The notes under the pieces: model-generated
The model's database searches: none
Seen by the model: the letters and a program-made list of their open reading frames with translations, nothing else
Told to the model about the DNA's origin: nothing
Source: SZUA-35 sp964351995
GTDB lineage: Bacteria > Actinomycetota > Acidimicrobiia > Acidimicrobiales > SZUA-35
NCBI GenBank assembly: GCA_964351995.1
Contig: CAYGQE010000004.1
Location: 1-64,000, forward strand
Reading direction: 5' to 3'
DNA: 64,000 nucleotides
Shown here: one piece after another, positions 1 through 8,673 of the stretch
How positions within the stretch are numbered: the first letter of the stretch is position 1
How the letters are laid out: each line of letters begins with the position of its first letter
Made by a program: the position numbers and the translations under genes

Positions 1-71
1 TGCACTCTGGGGTCTTCAAAGAGTCCTACCCGGGCTATCCCAAAGACCGCCTGGCGCCGTAGGCCTCAACC

Positions 72-87
72 GGGGGCTGAGACCCCC
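72..87 (-). terminator. Weak hairpin after the amidotransferase gene
   Basis: Five G and five C form a stem around a six-base loop, 34 bases past the stop of the minus-strand gene at 121. There is no T-run after it on that strand, so termination is only a possibility. The rest of bases 1-120 shows nothing I can support. Confidence 0.25.
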
Positions 88-120
88 AAAAGTGAGGGTC
101 ACAAACCCGGGGTTGCGTCG

Positions 121-876
121 TCAATCCTGTGGCGTTGGGGGGAAGGCGATGTCGTCGAGGAACCAGTCGATGAGGCGGCGGCAGTTCTCGATGTTGCGGT
201 TCTCGTGTTCCTTGACCTCGGCCAGAATCTGATCACGATCGCGGCGGTAGGTCGCGAGGTAGTCGTCGTCGGCGACCCGCAGCCAGCCCTCGATGTGGGC
301 CACATCGACCTCGGGATGGAACTGGGTGCCGACCATCCGGCCGACCGTGAACAGCTGAGGGCCCACCGATGTCGTGGCCAGCACCTCGGCGTGAGGCGGT
401 GCGGCAAAGCGGTCGTGATGCCATTCCATCCACGGCCCTGGTCCCACCGGGTTGGTCGTGCCATCGACAGCGTCGATCTCGTACCAGCCGAGCTCTGTCT
501 CCGGGGACACTTCGACCGAACCGCCCAACGCTTCGGCGATGAGCTGACCACCAAAGCACACACCGAGCATGGGCTGGCCCCGATCGGCGGCTGCCCGAAT
601 CAGATCGAGCTCTTCGTGGATCCAGCTGGAGATTTCTTCTTTCTGCGTCAGTGACCGGATTGATCCCATGGGGACGACGAGGTCATACGTCGCCCAGTCG
701 GGAAAGGGGTTCGCGACATTCGGCTGGTCCATGTCCGGCGTGACAACGTGGGTGTCGACCACGAAGCCACGGTCTCGGAGCGCCCGAGCGACCTGCCCCC
801 CGGGACCGTCGACTTCATGGGCGATCACGAGGGCTCGTCGATTGTCGACCGTCGATTCGTTTCTGCTTGGCGTCAT
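121..876 (-). CDS. Class I glutamine amidotransferase-like hydrolase
   Basis: The 251-residue protein has the class I amidotransferase triad: nucleophile Cys107 in GVCFGGQ, and His187 with Glu189 in FHPEVD. There is no synthase domain, so it works alone or with a partner. Family members include GMP synthase-type amidotransferase domains and hydrolases that release gamma-glutamyl groups (PuuD in putrescine breakdown, the AtdA2 type next to aniline degradation). It is divergent from an operon with a glutamine synthetase-like ligase, and its start codon lies 9 bases from a palindrome shared with that operon. I infer removal of a gamma-glutamyl group from a pathway intermediate. The amidotransferase fold is firm; the substrate is not. 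Confidence 0.85.
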   Translation of the reverse strand: MTPSRNESTVDNRRALVIAHEVDGPGGQVARALRDRGFVVDTHVVTPDMDQPNVANPFPDWATYDLVVPMGSIRSLTQKEEISSWIHEELDLIRAAADRGQPMLGVCFGGQLIAEALGGSVEVSPETELGWYEIDAVDGTTNPVGPGPWMEWHHDRFAAPPHAEVLATTSVGPQLFTVGRMVGTQFHPEVDVAHIEGWLRVADDDYLATYRRDRDQILAEVKEHENRNIENCRRLIDWFLDDIAFPPTPQD

Positions 877-884
877 CGTGGCCT

Positions 885-906
885 GTTCGTTCGCTACCGA
901 ATGAAC
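885..906. promoter_or_regulatory. MarR-type operator, site A
   Basis: A 22-base near-palindrome with core TCGTTCGCTACCGAATGA, 9 bases before the start codon of the minus-strand amidotransferase-like gene. It matches sites at 988, 17235 and 17851. Its position over the likely promoter and ribosome-binding region suits repression. Binding by the MarR protein encoded at 17280 is inferred. Confidence 0.65.
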
Positions 907-987
907 TCCGCATCGTAGGGCACAGGGGCCTCGTTGTGAGATTCGGAGTGTCTTGGATCGGGGTGCGGGTTCACGCCATGTTCATCG

Positions 988-1009
988 AATCGTTTGCTAC
1001 CGAATGATC
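988..1009. promoter_or_regulatory. MarR-type operator, site B
   Basis: Second copy of the palindrome, core TCGTTTGCTACCGAATGA, 103 bases from site A in the same divergent intergenic region and 66 bases before the lipoprotein start at 1076. It would control the plus-strand transporter operon. Confidence 0.65.
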
Positions 1010-1075
1010 AGGGTGGCAAGCTGATCTGGATTGCCGGACGGCGATCGAAATTCTGTGAAACCCCAGGGGAGAAAC

Positions 1076-2338
1076 ATGAAGCTCACCAGGCTCATTGCCT
1101 TGTTGCTTGCATTCACGCTCGCTGCGGCCGCATGCGGCAGCGACGACGAGGCGGTGTCGGCAGACGACACCGCTGCAGACACCGACGCTGGCGACAGCGA
1201 CACACCAACGGCATCGGCAGAAGGCCTCGACATCGACGCCATCCTCGCCGCAGACCTCGACAACTGTGTCGAGGCTCCGACCGGTGATCCCGTGCGTGTT
1301 GGTATGGCCATGGACTTCAGCGAAGTCGTCGGCTTCGTCGACATCCCCGGCTCGAACCTCGTGCCGTGGGTTGCGGAGAAGGCCAATTGCATCGGTGGCG
1401 TTAACGGCTCACCCGTCGAGGTTCGCGTTGCCGAAGTCGGCGACGATGCTGCGCTCGCCGCTCAGGAACTGCTCGACTGGGGTGCGCATTTCATCATCGG
1501 CCCGCCGTTTGCTGACTTCGCACTGCCCATCCTGCAAACCACGGGCGGCGAAGTGCCCGTGTTCGTCGCAGCGTCCACCGAGCCAACGCTCGCTGATGCC
1601 TCGATCAACTCCTACCTCGTGACCTTCGACGACGTCCAGATGTCGGCAGCGGTGGCTGAGTGGGCACTGGCTGAGGGCATCACTCGGGCGATCATCTTCA
1701 CCGAGGGTGAAGGCGTCCCCTACACCGGCGTGAATCCTGATGCGTTCGTCGCAGCGTTCACCGCTGGCGGTGGCGAGATCGTGTCGACGCAGACCTATGT
1801 CTGGGGTGGCGACACCGACTTCTCGGCGCAGGTCAACGAGATCGCAGGCGTGTCGGAGAACAACGAGATCGTCTTCTCGGCAGCGCTCGGCTTCCAGGTC
1901 ACCGCACTCCGGGGCCAGCTCGAAGGTCAAGGCCTCGACAGCCTCGTCTACGCCGGCACCGATGCACTCGATGCCACCGGTATCCAGTTCGAAGACAACA
2001 ACGAAGGCGTCGTCCACACCCCGCACACCAGCATCAGCGCTGGCGATCGCGTCGACTCGATGCTCGCGGCCTACAACGCCGACAACGACACCGAGATCGA
2101 GAGCCGTGGTTTCATGGCGCTCTACGTCGACTCGATGTTCCTCGGTATCCAGGGCATCCTCGACTGCGGCTGCACCGAGCCTTCGGGTATCGGCGAAGCC
2201 GTTGCTCAGATCAGCGGATTCGAAGGCTTGTCCGGCACGATCACCTACGCCGGCACCAACGGCATCCCACCGAAGGCCGTGCCGATCAACCGCATCGTTG
2301 ATGGCGAAGACGTGCTCGTCGCCACCATCGGGGGCTGA
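1076..2338 (+). CDS. ABC transporter substrate-binding lipoprotein (LivK/amide type)
   Basis: The 420-residue protein begins with a lipoprotein signal (MKLTRLIALLLAFTLAAAAC) followed by an acidic, threonine-rich linker, so it should be anchored outside the membrane. The body reads as a periplasmic-binding-protein-like type I fold of the branched-chain amino acid/amide/urea class. I chose the ATG at 1076 because AGGGGAG precedes it at good spacing and the signal peptide starts there; an upstream in-frame codon at 1031 would add 15 residues with no signal character. It is the first gene of a full Liv-type transporter. In this setting the ligand is probably the amine or amide fed to the downstream enzymes, which is inference. 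Confidence 0.9.
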   Translation: MKLTRLIALLLAFTLAAAACGSDDEAVSADDTAADTDAGDSDTPTASAEGLDIDAILAADLDNCVEAPTGDPVRVGMAMDFSEVVGFVDIPGSNLVPWVAEKANCIGGVNGSPVEVRVAEVGDDAALAAQELLDWGAHFIIGPPFADFALPILQTTGGEVPVFVAASTEPTLADASINSYLVTFDDVQMSAAVAEWALAEGITRAIIFTEGEGVPYTGVNPDAFVAAFTAGGGEIVSTQTYVWGGDTDFSAQVNEIAGVSENNEIVFSAALGFQVTALRGQLEGQGLDSLVYAGTDALDATGIQFEDNNEGVVHTPHTSISAGDRVDSMLAAYNADNDTEIESRGFMALYVDSMFLGIQGILDCGCTEPSGIGEAVAQISGFEGLSGTITYAGTNGIPPKAVPINRIVDGEDVLVATIGG

Positions 2339-2343
2339 CCTTC

Positions 2344-3045
2344 ATGCTCGAAGTGTCGGGTTTGACGACCCGTTACGGGTCGATCTCGGCCCTTCGAGAA
2401 GCGAAGCTGTCCGTGGGGGCTGGTGAGGTCGTTGGCCTCATCGGCCCCAACGGGGCAGGCAAGACAACGTTGCTCGGCACGATCGCCGGGCTCCTGAGCC
2501 CTGACGAAGGAACCGTCACCTTCGAAGGTGATGACGTCACTCGTTCGGCTCCGGAGAAGCTCCTACGAGCGGGCATCGCGCTCGTGCCGGAGCACCGCCG
2601 CATCTTCGTGGATCTCACCTGCGAGGAGAACCTCCGCATCGGTGCGATCACCGTGGCGAAGCGTGAACGGCCAGCGCTGTTGGAAGAGATGGCCGACACG
2701 TTCCCGGTGTTGCGTGACAAGTGGACAACGCCCGCTGGCTATCTGTCCGGCGGTGAAGCGCAGCAACTGGCCATCGCCCGGGCCCTGATGTCCAAGCCCA
2801 AACTGTTGATGATGGACGAACCATCGCTGGGGTTGGCCCCGGTGCTGGTGGACGTCGTGTTCGAGTTGATCGAGAAGCTTCGTTCGCAAGGACGGACGCT
2901 GCTGATCGTGGAGCAGAACGCCGCTCGCATGCTGGCCGTCGCCGACCGCGCCTACGTGATGCGTTCCGGAGAAGTCGTTGCCGAGGGCACCGGCGAAGAA
3001 CTGAGTGCTCGCGGTGACCTCTTCGACACGTTCGTGGGCGGCTGA
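2344..3045 (+). CDS. livF: ABC transporter ATP-binding protein, LivF type
   Basis: This 233-residue ATPase has Walker A GPNGAGKT at residues 34-41, the signature LSGGE near 134 and Walker B MMDEPSLGLAP with D158 and E159. Length and the C-terminal EQNA region fit LivF, one of two ATPases of branched-chain amino acid-type importers. It starts 5 bases after the binding-protein stop and precedes the permease genes. The substrate is set by the binding protein, not by this subunit. Confidence 0.93.
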   Translation: MLEVSGLTTRYGSISALREAKLSVGAGEVVGLIGPNGAGKTTLLGTIAGLLSPDEGTVTFEGDDVTRSAPEKLLRAGIALVPEHRRIFVDLTCEENLRIGAITVAKRERPALLEEMADTFPVLRDKWTTPAGYLSGGEAQQLAIARALMSKPKLLMMDEPSLGLAPVLVDVVFELIEKLRSQGRTLLIVEQNAARMLAVADRAYVMRSGEVVAEGTGEELSARGDLFDTFVGG

Positions 3046-3062
3046 CACATGACCAGGATGCA

Positions 3063-3953
3063 ATGACTGAGCTCGCACAGAACCTCATCGATGGGCTTGG
3101 CCGCGGCAGCATCTATGCGCTGCTCGCCCTCGGCGTTGCTGTCATCTTCGGCGTGATGCACCTGTTGAACTTCGCGCATGGCGAGATGATCACGGTGTCT
3201 GGCTACGCCAGCTTCTGGGCGCTCGGCGCCGGCTGGTCCTGGTGGTTGGTGGTTCCGATGATCCTGGTGGTCTCGGTCGTCACCTCACTGGTGATCGAGC
3301 GAGTTGCTTTCAGCCGAGTGAGGGGAGCGAGCGACTTCACGTTGCTGTTGACGTCGTTCGGTGTGCACTTCGTCGTATCGGCGGTGTTTCTCCTCTACGT
3401 CTCCGCATCGGTCAAGAACTTCAGCCGTCCCGGCTGGACCACCAGCAGTACGTGGGCGCTTGGCTCACTTCGCATCGAGACGTTCGACACGGTGGTCATC
3501 CTGATCACCGTCGTTGTACTGATCGCCACCACGCTGCTGTTGCAGCGAACCATGTTCGGCCTGGCCTTGCGAGCTGCCGCCGCCGATTTTGACACCGCTC
3601 GTTTGATGGGTGTGAAGTCCGACTCTGTCATCCGAGGTGCCTTTGCCTTGTCTGGTCTTCTGGCTGGCATCGCCGGTGTGTTCTGGTTGATGCGGGCTGG
3701 TTCGACAACGCCCAGCGCCGGCATCGATCCCATGCTCAAGGCGGTGCTCGCTGCCCTCATCGGTGGTCTGGGGAGCCTGCGAGGCGCCGTGATCGGTGGC
3801 TTTGCGCTCGGCATTGCCGAGGTGCTGCTGCGGTCCTGGCTACCCGACAGCATCGCTGGGCTGACCGAAGGCGTCGTCTTCGCCCTCATCGCCGTGCTGT
3901 TCATCTTCCGACCCGGCGGGATCATCACCGTCGCCAGCGCTGAGCGGGTCTGA
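3063..3953 (+). CDS. livH: ABC transporter permease, LivH type
   Basis: The 296-residue hydrophobic protein has about eight membrane spans and the family hallmark near its N-terminus (NLIDGLGRGSIYALLALG, then LLNFAHGEM). A conserved GG-LGS-GA loop lies near residue 240. It is the first of two permease subunits of a Liv-type importer. Its stop is one base from the start of the next gene, so the two are probably coupled. Confidence 0.92.
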   Translation: MTELAQNLIDGLGRGSIYALLALGVAVIFGVMHLLNFAHGEMITVSGYASFWALGAGWSWWLVVPMILVVSVVTSLVIERVAFSRVRGASDFTLLLTSFGVHFVVSAVFLLYVSASVKNFSRPGWTTSSTWALGSLRIETFDTVVILITVVVLIATTLLLQRTMFGLALRAAAADFDTARLMGVKSDSVIRGAFALSGLLAGIAGVFWLMRAGSTTPSAGIDPMLKAVLAALIGGLGSLRGAVIGGFALGIAEVLLRSWLPDSIAGLTEGVVFALIAVLFIFRPGGIITVASAERV

Positions 3954-3954
3954 G

Positions 3955-5826
3955 ATGCTGACCAAGCTGTTTCCACGTCCGGGGCGGGACATCGGTTTCC
4001 CGCTCATCGGCGTTGCTTTGCTCCTGACACTGTTGGTCGGCGGGGGTCTGCTGTACCAGGGCGTCCTCGGCAGCGGTGCCGCTGAACGCCTCGTCACCGT
4101 GATGCTCATCGACGCCATCATCGTGATCGGCATCCAGATCTACATCGGCAACACCGGGGTGTTGTCGTTCGGTCACATCGGGTTCGGTGCCATTGCCGGT
4201 TACGCATTCGCGACGATTGCCATCACCCCGGCCGAGAAGCTCAAGCGCATCCCTGACGCTCCCTTTGGTCTGGCCGAGGTCGACGCCAGCCCCTACGTGG
4301 CCATTGGTGTTGCGTTGATCGTCGCGTTGATCGGCGCCCTCATCCTCGGCATCGGTTTGGCCCGATCGGGCGCAGAATCTGGCGCAGTGGCGGCCACCGT
4401 CATCACCCTCGCGCTGCTCTTCGTCACCCATGAGGTGGCACGCAACTGGCCTGACCTCACTGGCGGTGACCGGGCCGGTTTGGCATTCGAGATCGGGGGC
4501 AAGCTCGACAGCCGCACGCCGATCATCATCACGTTGGCCATCGCTCTCGTGCTGGCCCGGCTCTACGCGACCAGTCGCAGTGGACGTTTGGCGATCGCCG
4601 CTCGCGAAGACAACCTGGCGGCTCGAGCCATGGGGGTGAATCCGCTCGTCCAACAGATGGTGGCGCTGCTCTTGTCGGTTGGCATCGTGGCGGTTGGCTC
4701 GTCGTTGCGGGTCTGGCACGCCGGATCGATCCTGCCAAACCAGTTCTTCTTCGACTACGCACTACTCACGTTGGTGATGCTGATCGTCGGCGGCCGCAAC
4801 AGCGTGACCGGCGCCGTCGTTGGCGTCATCGTGATGACGATCGGTCGCGAGCTCGCTCGCCGCATGGGTCAGGACGGGTTCGAGTTCTTCGGGATCGGCC
4901 TCGACGAGGCACCGCTCGATTGGATCTTCCGGGAGAACCTGCAGACGGTGTTCCTCGGTGTGTCGATGTTGGCGTTCATGATCTGGCGCCCGGTGGGCAT
5001 TCTCGACGACTGGGAAGTCGACAACTGGCTCCACCGTCGATTCCGTTCCGGCGACGAACCAACGCCAGCGCCGTTGTCTGAACTCGACGACTACGCCGAC
5101 CAAACGCTCGAAGCTCGCGACATCCAGATGACGTTCGGTGGGTTCACCGCCCTCGCTGATGCCAGGATCGATGCCAAGACGGGTCAGATCGTCGGCATCA
5201 TCGGTCCAAATGGCGCGGGCAAGACCACGTTCGTGAATGTCCTCACCGGTGTGATCACGCCCACCGCAGGGACGTTCTCGATCGATGGGAAGGACGTCAC
5301 CGGTGAGGCGTCCTACCGGCTGGCTCGCAACGGCTTGGTTCGAACCTTCCAGAACCTTCGCCTCTTCGGCTCGCTGACCGTGCGGGAGAACGTCGAAGTC
5401 GCCGCACTCGTGGCCAATGATCATCGAACCGACCGCACCAGACGGGACACCGATTCCCTGATCGCCGAAGCTGGCTTGTGGGAGCACCGAGATCGTCGAG
5501 CCCGAGAACTCGACTACGGCAACTCTCGCCGGCTCGAGCTGGCGAGAGCTGCCGCTGTGGCGCCGTCGTTCCTCCTGCTCGACGAACCCACCAGCGGTAT
5601 GAGCGATGCCGAATCGCTCGAGATGGTCGAGCAGGTCCGTCACATGGCGGCAACGATCGGGGCTGGCGTCATCGTCATCGACCACGACTTGGGGTTCATC
5701 ACCGGTATCAGCGACGTCATCTACGCCTTTGATGCTGGTCGAGTGATTGCCGTTGGCACCCCGCAGGAAGTGCAATCGGACCCCCTCGTTCGTGCCGCCT
5801 ACCTCGGCGGCAGCGCCCCAGCCTGA
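3955..5826 (+). CDS. Fused ABC permease and ATPase, LivM-LivG type
   Basis: A 623-residue fusion. Residues 1-350 form a LivM-type permease (about eight to ten spans, with NTGVLSFGHIGFGAIAGYAF near 63). A linker of about 35 residues joins a LivG-type ATPase starting near 385, with Walker A at 417-424, a YGNSRR signature and Walker B LLLDEPTSGM. The open frame is unbroken across the joint, so this is a real fusion. Such fusions are known in actinobacteria. With LivF, LivH and the binding protein the transporter is complete. It ends 72 bases before the glutamine synthetase-like gene. Confidence 0.92.
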   Translation: MLTKLFPRPGRDIGFPLIGVALLLTLLVGGGLLYQGVLGSGAAERLVTVMLIDAIIVIGIQIYIGNTGVLSFGHIGFGAIAGYAFATIAITPAEKLKRIPDAPFGLAEVDASPYVAIGVALIVALIGALILGIGLARSGAESGAVAATVITLALLFVTHEVARNWPDLTGGDRAGLAFEIGGKLDSRTPIIITLAIALVLARLYATSRSGRLAIAAREDNLAARAMGVNPLVQQMVALLLSVGIVAVGSSLRVWHAGSILPNQFFFDYALLTLVMLIVGGRNSVTGAVVGVIVMTIGRELARRMGQDGFEFFGIGLDEAPLDWIFRENLQTVFLGVSMLAFMIWRPVGILDDWEVDNWLHRRFRSGDEPTPAPLSELDDYADQTLEARDIQMTFGGFTALADARIDAKTGQIVGIIGPNGAGKTTFVNVLTGVITPTAGTFSIDGKDVTGEASYRLARNGLVRTFQNLRLFGSLTVRENVEVAALVANDHRTDRTRRDTDSLIAEAGLWEHRDRRARELDYGNSRRLELARAAAVAPSFLLLDEPTSGMSDAESLEMVEQVRHMAATIGAGVIVIDHDLGFITGISDVIYAFDAGRVIAVGTPQEVQSDPLVRAAYLGGSAPA

Positions 5827-5898
5827 CCGTTACGACTTCGTTCCTTGCCATTGCCAGACTCACAGCCAGACACGTCAACACCCCACGGGAGCATCGAC

Positions 5899-7095
5899 AT
5901 GATCCACATTTCCACCTCGATCAGTGACTTCGCCGCCATGATCGCCGACAACGAGGTCCACACCGTCGAGCTCGCGGCGCCAGACACGCAGGGGCACTTG
6001 CGAGGCAAACGCATTCCGGCCCGGCGATTCCTCGACAGCGCCTATGAGTCCGGTGCCCACATTGCTGACGCCATGTTCGTGTTCGACATGCAGAACGACT
6101 TGCCCGACAACGAGTTCGTCAACATCGACACCGGTTATCTCGACGCCCACCTCAGTGCCGATGTGGCAACGGGTCGAGTGTTGACCCATCGCCCCGGTTA
6201 CGCGCTGATGTTCGCTGATGCGGAGAACGAACACGGAGTAGCCCACCCCCTGGCGCCCCGCAGCGTGTTGGCGGCACAGATCGAGCGCTGCCGAGCGGCC
6301 GGCGTCGACCCGTTCGTCGCCACGGAGCTCGAGTTCTTCCTGTGCAAGCCGGACTGGTCTCCAGCCCAGGAGCACATTCAGTACAGCTCACTGACCGATG
6401 GCCTCGAGTTCGAGCCCGTGTTGCACGCCATGCGTGAGGCCCTGCAGGGGGCAGGCATCGAAGTCGAAGGTTCCAATGCCGAGTACGGGCCCGGCCAGTT
6501 CGAGGTCAACACCGGTCCCGCCGACGCCATGCGGACCGCNNNNNNNNNNNNNNNNNNNNNNNNNNNNNNNNNNNNNNNNNNNNNNNNNNNNNNNNNNNNN
6601 NNNNNNNNNNNNNNNNNNNNNNNNNNNNNNNNNNNNNNNAATGGCCCCAAGCGCATTCGGCCCTACACCTTTGCTCCCACGCACGTCACCTGGGGCCTCG
6701 ACAACCGCACGGTGATGGCCCGGTGTATTGCCGAGTCTGGCTCGAAGGCAAACCGAGTCGAGTTCCGCTCTGCCGGGGCCGACGCCAACCCCTACCTGAT
6801 CATCGCTGGCATCCTCGCTGCCGGCATCGACGGCATCGAGAAGAAGCTCGACCCCGGCGAGTTGTGCGTCGGCGACATGTACACCAACCCGGGTGACGCT
6901 CTGGCGCTGCCGGCGGACCTCGCCGGCGCGATCGCAGCGTTCTCGGGGTCCGATCTGGCGACCCAACTCGGTGACATCTTCTCCCGGAGCTACGTCAGCA
7001 TCGCTGAGGCCGAGGTGGCACTTGCTGCCGAGCACAGCCCCGAGCCCGATGACGTCAACGACTGGGAACGTGCCCGTTTCATCGAGCACAGCTGA
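5899..7095 (+). CDS. Glutamine synthetase-family ligase, broken by the scaffold gap
   Basis: Both sides of the gap belong to the glutamine synthetase fold: the N-terminal beta-grasp part and the metal-site start (TELEFFL, GPGQFEVNTGPADAMRT) on the left, and KRIRPY...HVTWGLDNRTVMAR followed by RVEFR on the right. Its relatives include true glutamine synthetases and gamma-glutamylamine ligases such as PuuA and IpuC. The transporter and dehydrogenase neighbours favour ligation of glutamate to an amine. I start at 5899, after ACGGGAG; an in-frame codon at 5845 is less likely. The visible sequence gives about 365 residues against about 450 usual, so the 100-N gap hides more than 100 bases. The ATP-binding and catalytic histidine segment is missing from view. 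Confidence 0.85.
   Translation: MIHISTSISDFAAMIADNEVHTVELAAPDTQGHLRGKRIPARRFLDSAYESGAHIADAMFVFDMQNDLPDNEFVNIDTGYLDAHLSADVATGRVLTHRPGYALMFADAENEHGVAHPLAPRSVLAAQIERCRAAGVDPFVATELEFFLCKPDWSPAQEHIQYSSLTDGLEFEPVLHAMREALQGAGIEVEGSNAEYGPGQFEVNTGPADAMRTXXXXXXXXXXXXXXXXXXXXXXXXXXXXXXXXXXNGPKRIRPYTFAPTHVTWGLDNRTVMARCIAESGSKANRVEFRSAGADANPYLIIAGILAAGIDGIEKKLDPGELCVGDMYTNPGDALALPADLAGAIAAFSGSDLATQLGDIFSRSYVSIAEAEVALAAEHSPEPDDVNDWERARFIEHS
6540..6639. other. Scaffold gap of 100 N
   Basis: Exactly 100 N, the usual placeholder for a join of unknown size. It falls inside the ligase gene. Family length suggests about 80-110 codons are missing rather than the 33 implied by the placeholder. Confidence 0.95.
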
Positions 7096-7102
7096 GGCGG
7101 GG

Positions 7103-8458
7103 ATGGCCACCACCACACCACCGAGCACACCACCGAGCACACCACCGACTGCTCCGGCTGGCGCTCCAATCGCTCCCGAAGTCACTGATCCGTCGCTGTA
7201 CCTCGACGGCATTCCTGAAGAAAAGTTCGCCGAGATGCGAGCGACGTCAGGATTGATGTGGCACCCCTATGGCGACGGCGGTTTCTGGGCCGTCACTCGT
7301 CATGCCGACATCAAAGAGGTCTCACGGAACTCCGAGATCTTCTCGTCGGCTATCGGCCACACGAACCTCTGGGATTCCGAAGCTGATGCCCTCGAAGCCC
7401 GACGTTCGCTGATCGACACCGATGCTCCTGACCACACTCGCTTGCGGCGGCTGATTGCCAAGTCCTTCACGCCGAAGAACGTGCGGGTGTGGGAAGACAC
7501 GGTTCGCTCGATCACCGCCGACCTCCTGGACGAGTTCGTTGCTTCCGGTGGCGGCGACTGGGTAGAGGACGTGGCCGCCCCACTGCCGATCAGGGTGATC
7601 CTCACAATGTTGGGTGTGCCCATCGAGGACGCCGACTATTTGGTGGAGTTGTCCAACTACCTGGTCGAAGGCACGGGCGACCAGCAATCGATCCCGCCGG
7701 ATGCGTTCGGCAACACCACCGAGTTGCGATTGCTGCCGTTCAACAGTCCCGCCAGTCATGCGCTGTTCGAATACGGCGAGAAGCTGGCCGAGCTTCGGCG
7801 AGCGGAACCGAAGGACGATCTGGTCACCACGCTGGTCGAGGCGGCCGGTGAAGAGGGCAATCGTCTCAGCCCTTCGGAGTTTCGCAATCTCTTCCATCTG
7901 CTGGTGTTCGCCGGCAACGAGACGACACGTACGGCAATCTCACACGGCGCCATGGCACTGGCCGACCACCCCGACCAGTGGGACCAGATCCGCAGGGCGT
8001 TGGCTGACGACGACCGTTCGTTGGTCGACTCTGCGGTCGAGGAGCTCCTTCGTTGGTCGACGCCGGTGCTGCACATGCGGCGGACCACCAGCGAAGCCAC
8101 CGAGCTCGCCGGCACCCGAATCGAAGCGGGACAGAAGGTCGTCATGTTCTACTGCTCGGCCAACCGCGACGAAGCGGTCTTCGACGATCCCTTCCGGTTC
8201 GACATCACTCGCAATGCCGCTGACCAGTTCGCTTTCGGCGGCGGTGGACATCACCTCTGCCTCGGTGCGTTCCTCGCCCGTCTCGAGCTGGTGATCCTCC
8301 TGGAGGAAATGGCCAAGCGAAACCTTCGGTTGACCCGCACCAGCGAGCCAGAACGTGCGAGGTCCAACTTCGTTCATGGTGTGCTGTCGGTGGACATCGA
8401 CGTCGCAATCGATGACGTCGCAATCGATGGTGTGGCGACCGACGAGGTGCCGGCATGA
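7103..8458 (+). CDS. Cytochrome P450, first of four in the island
   Basis: The 451-residue soluble P450 has the I-helix oxygen motif AGNETTR, the K-helix EELLRW (ExxR) and the heme loop FGGGGHHLCLG with ligand Cys386. The loop has one residue more between Phe and Cys than the classic pattern, as in CYP125/CYP142-like enzymes. I start at ATG 7103, just after the ligase stop, preceded by a G-rich GGCGGGG. Both ends carry low-complexity repeats: TPPSTPPSTPP at the start and DVAID repeats at the end. The next gene, a ferredoxin, overlaps by ATGA and is the likely electron donor. The substrate cannot be read; hydroxylation of an amine or gamma-glutamyl amide is inferred from context. Confidence 0.92.
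   Translation: MATTTPPSTPPSTPPTAPAGAPIAPEVTDPSLYLDGIPEEKFAEMRATSGLMWHPYGDGGFWAVTRHADIKEVSRNSEIFSSAIGHTNLWDSEADALEARRSLIDTDAPDHTRLRRLIAKSFTPKNVRVWEDTVRSITADLLDEFVASGGGDWVEDVAAPLPIRVILTMLGVPIEDADYLVELSNYLVEGTGDQQSIPPDAFGNTTELRLLPFNSPASHALFEYGEKLAELRRAEPKDDLVTTLVEAAGEEGNRLSPSEFRNLFHLLVFAGNETTRTAISHGAMALADHPDQWDQIRRALADDDRSLVDSAVEELLRWSTPVLHMRRTTSEATELAGTRIEAGQKVVMFYCSANRDEAVFDDPFRFDITRNAADQFAFGGGGHHLCLGAFLARLELVILLEEMAKRNLRLTRTSEPERARSNFVHGVLSVDIDVAIDDVAIDGVATDEVPA
7117..7152 (+). repeat. 12-base tandem repeat in the P450 5' end
   Basis: Three units of ACCACCGAGCAC (the third diverges at its end) encode a Thr-Pro-Pro-Ser linker just after the P450 start. Copy number is likely to vary between strains. 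Confidence 0.8.
8399..8443 (+). repeat. 15-base tandem repeat in the P450 3' end
   Basis: Two exact units of GACGTCGCAATCGAT and a third diverged one encode DVAID-DVAID-GVATD at the P450 C-terminus, past the end of the usual fold. It looks like local slippage. Confidence 0.8.
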
Positions 8459-8673
8459 GTAGTTCCGATGTGGTGAAGGTTGCAGTCGATCCCGAGGCCT
8501 GCATCGGAGGTGGGCAGTGCGAGATGTTGGAAGACGAGGTCTTCGCTCTCGATGACGACACGATGATTTCCTCCGTGACGGGCTCGGGTGAGCTTCCCCG
8601 GGCTCGCGCCGAACTGGTGATCGATCGGTGCCCCGGACGCGCCATCACGATGGTGGAGAACACTGATGGCTGA
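8455..8673 (+). CDS. [3Fe-4S] ferredoxin, P450 partner
   Basis: A 72-residue ferredoxin with CIGGGQC and, near the C-terminus, RCPGRAI: three cysteines spaced for a single 3Fe-4S cluster, as in ferredoxins that feed actinobacterial P450s. The ATG overlaps the P450 stop by four bases and its end overlaps the next gene by eight, so the three are translated together. No ferredoxin reductase gene is in the window. Since four P450s share the island, this protein may serve more than one. Confidence 0.93.
   Translation: MSSSDVVKVAVDPEACIGGGQCEMLEDEVFALDDDTMISSVTGSGELPRARAELVIDRCPGRAITMVENTDG

Noticed and set aside
1..120. Possible TPP riboswitch because of CTGAGA between G and C runs
   Set aside because: The second conserved part of the thiamine riboswitch is missing and no thiamine gene follows on either strand.
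885..906. Operator site A as a LexA box
   Set aside because: The half-sites are wrong (TTCG and CGAA with a six-base centre, not CGAAC-N4-GTTCG), and it matches the three other MarR-type sites.
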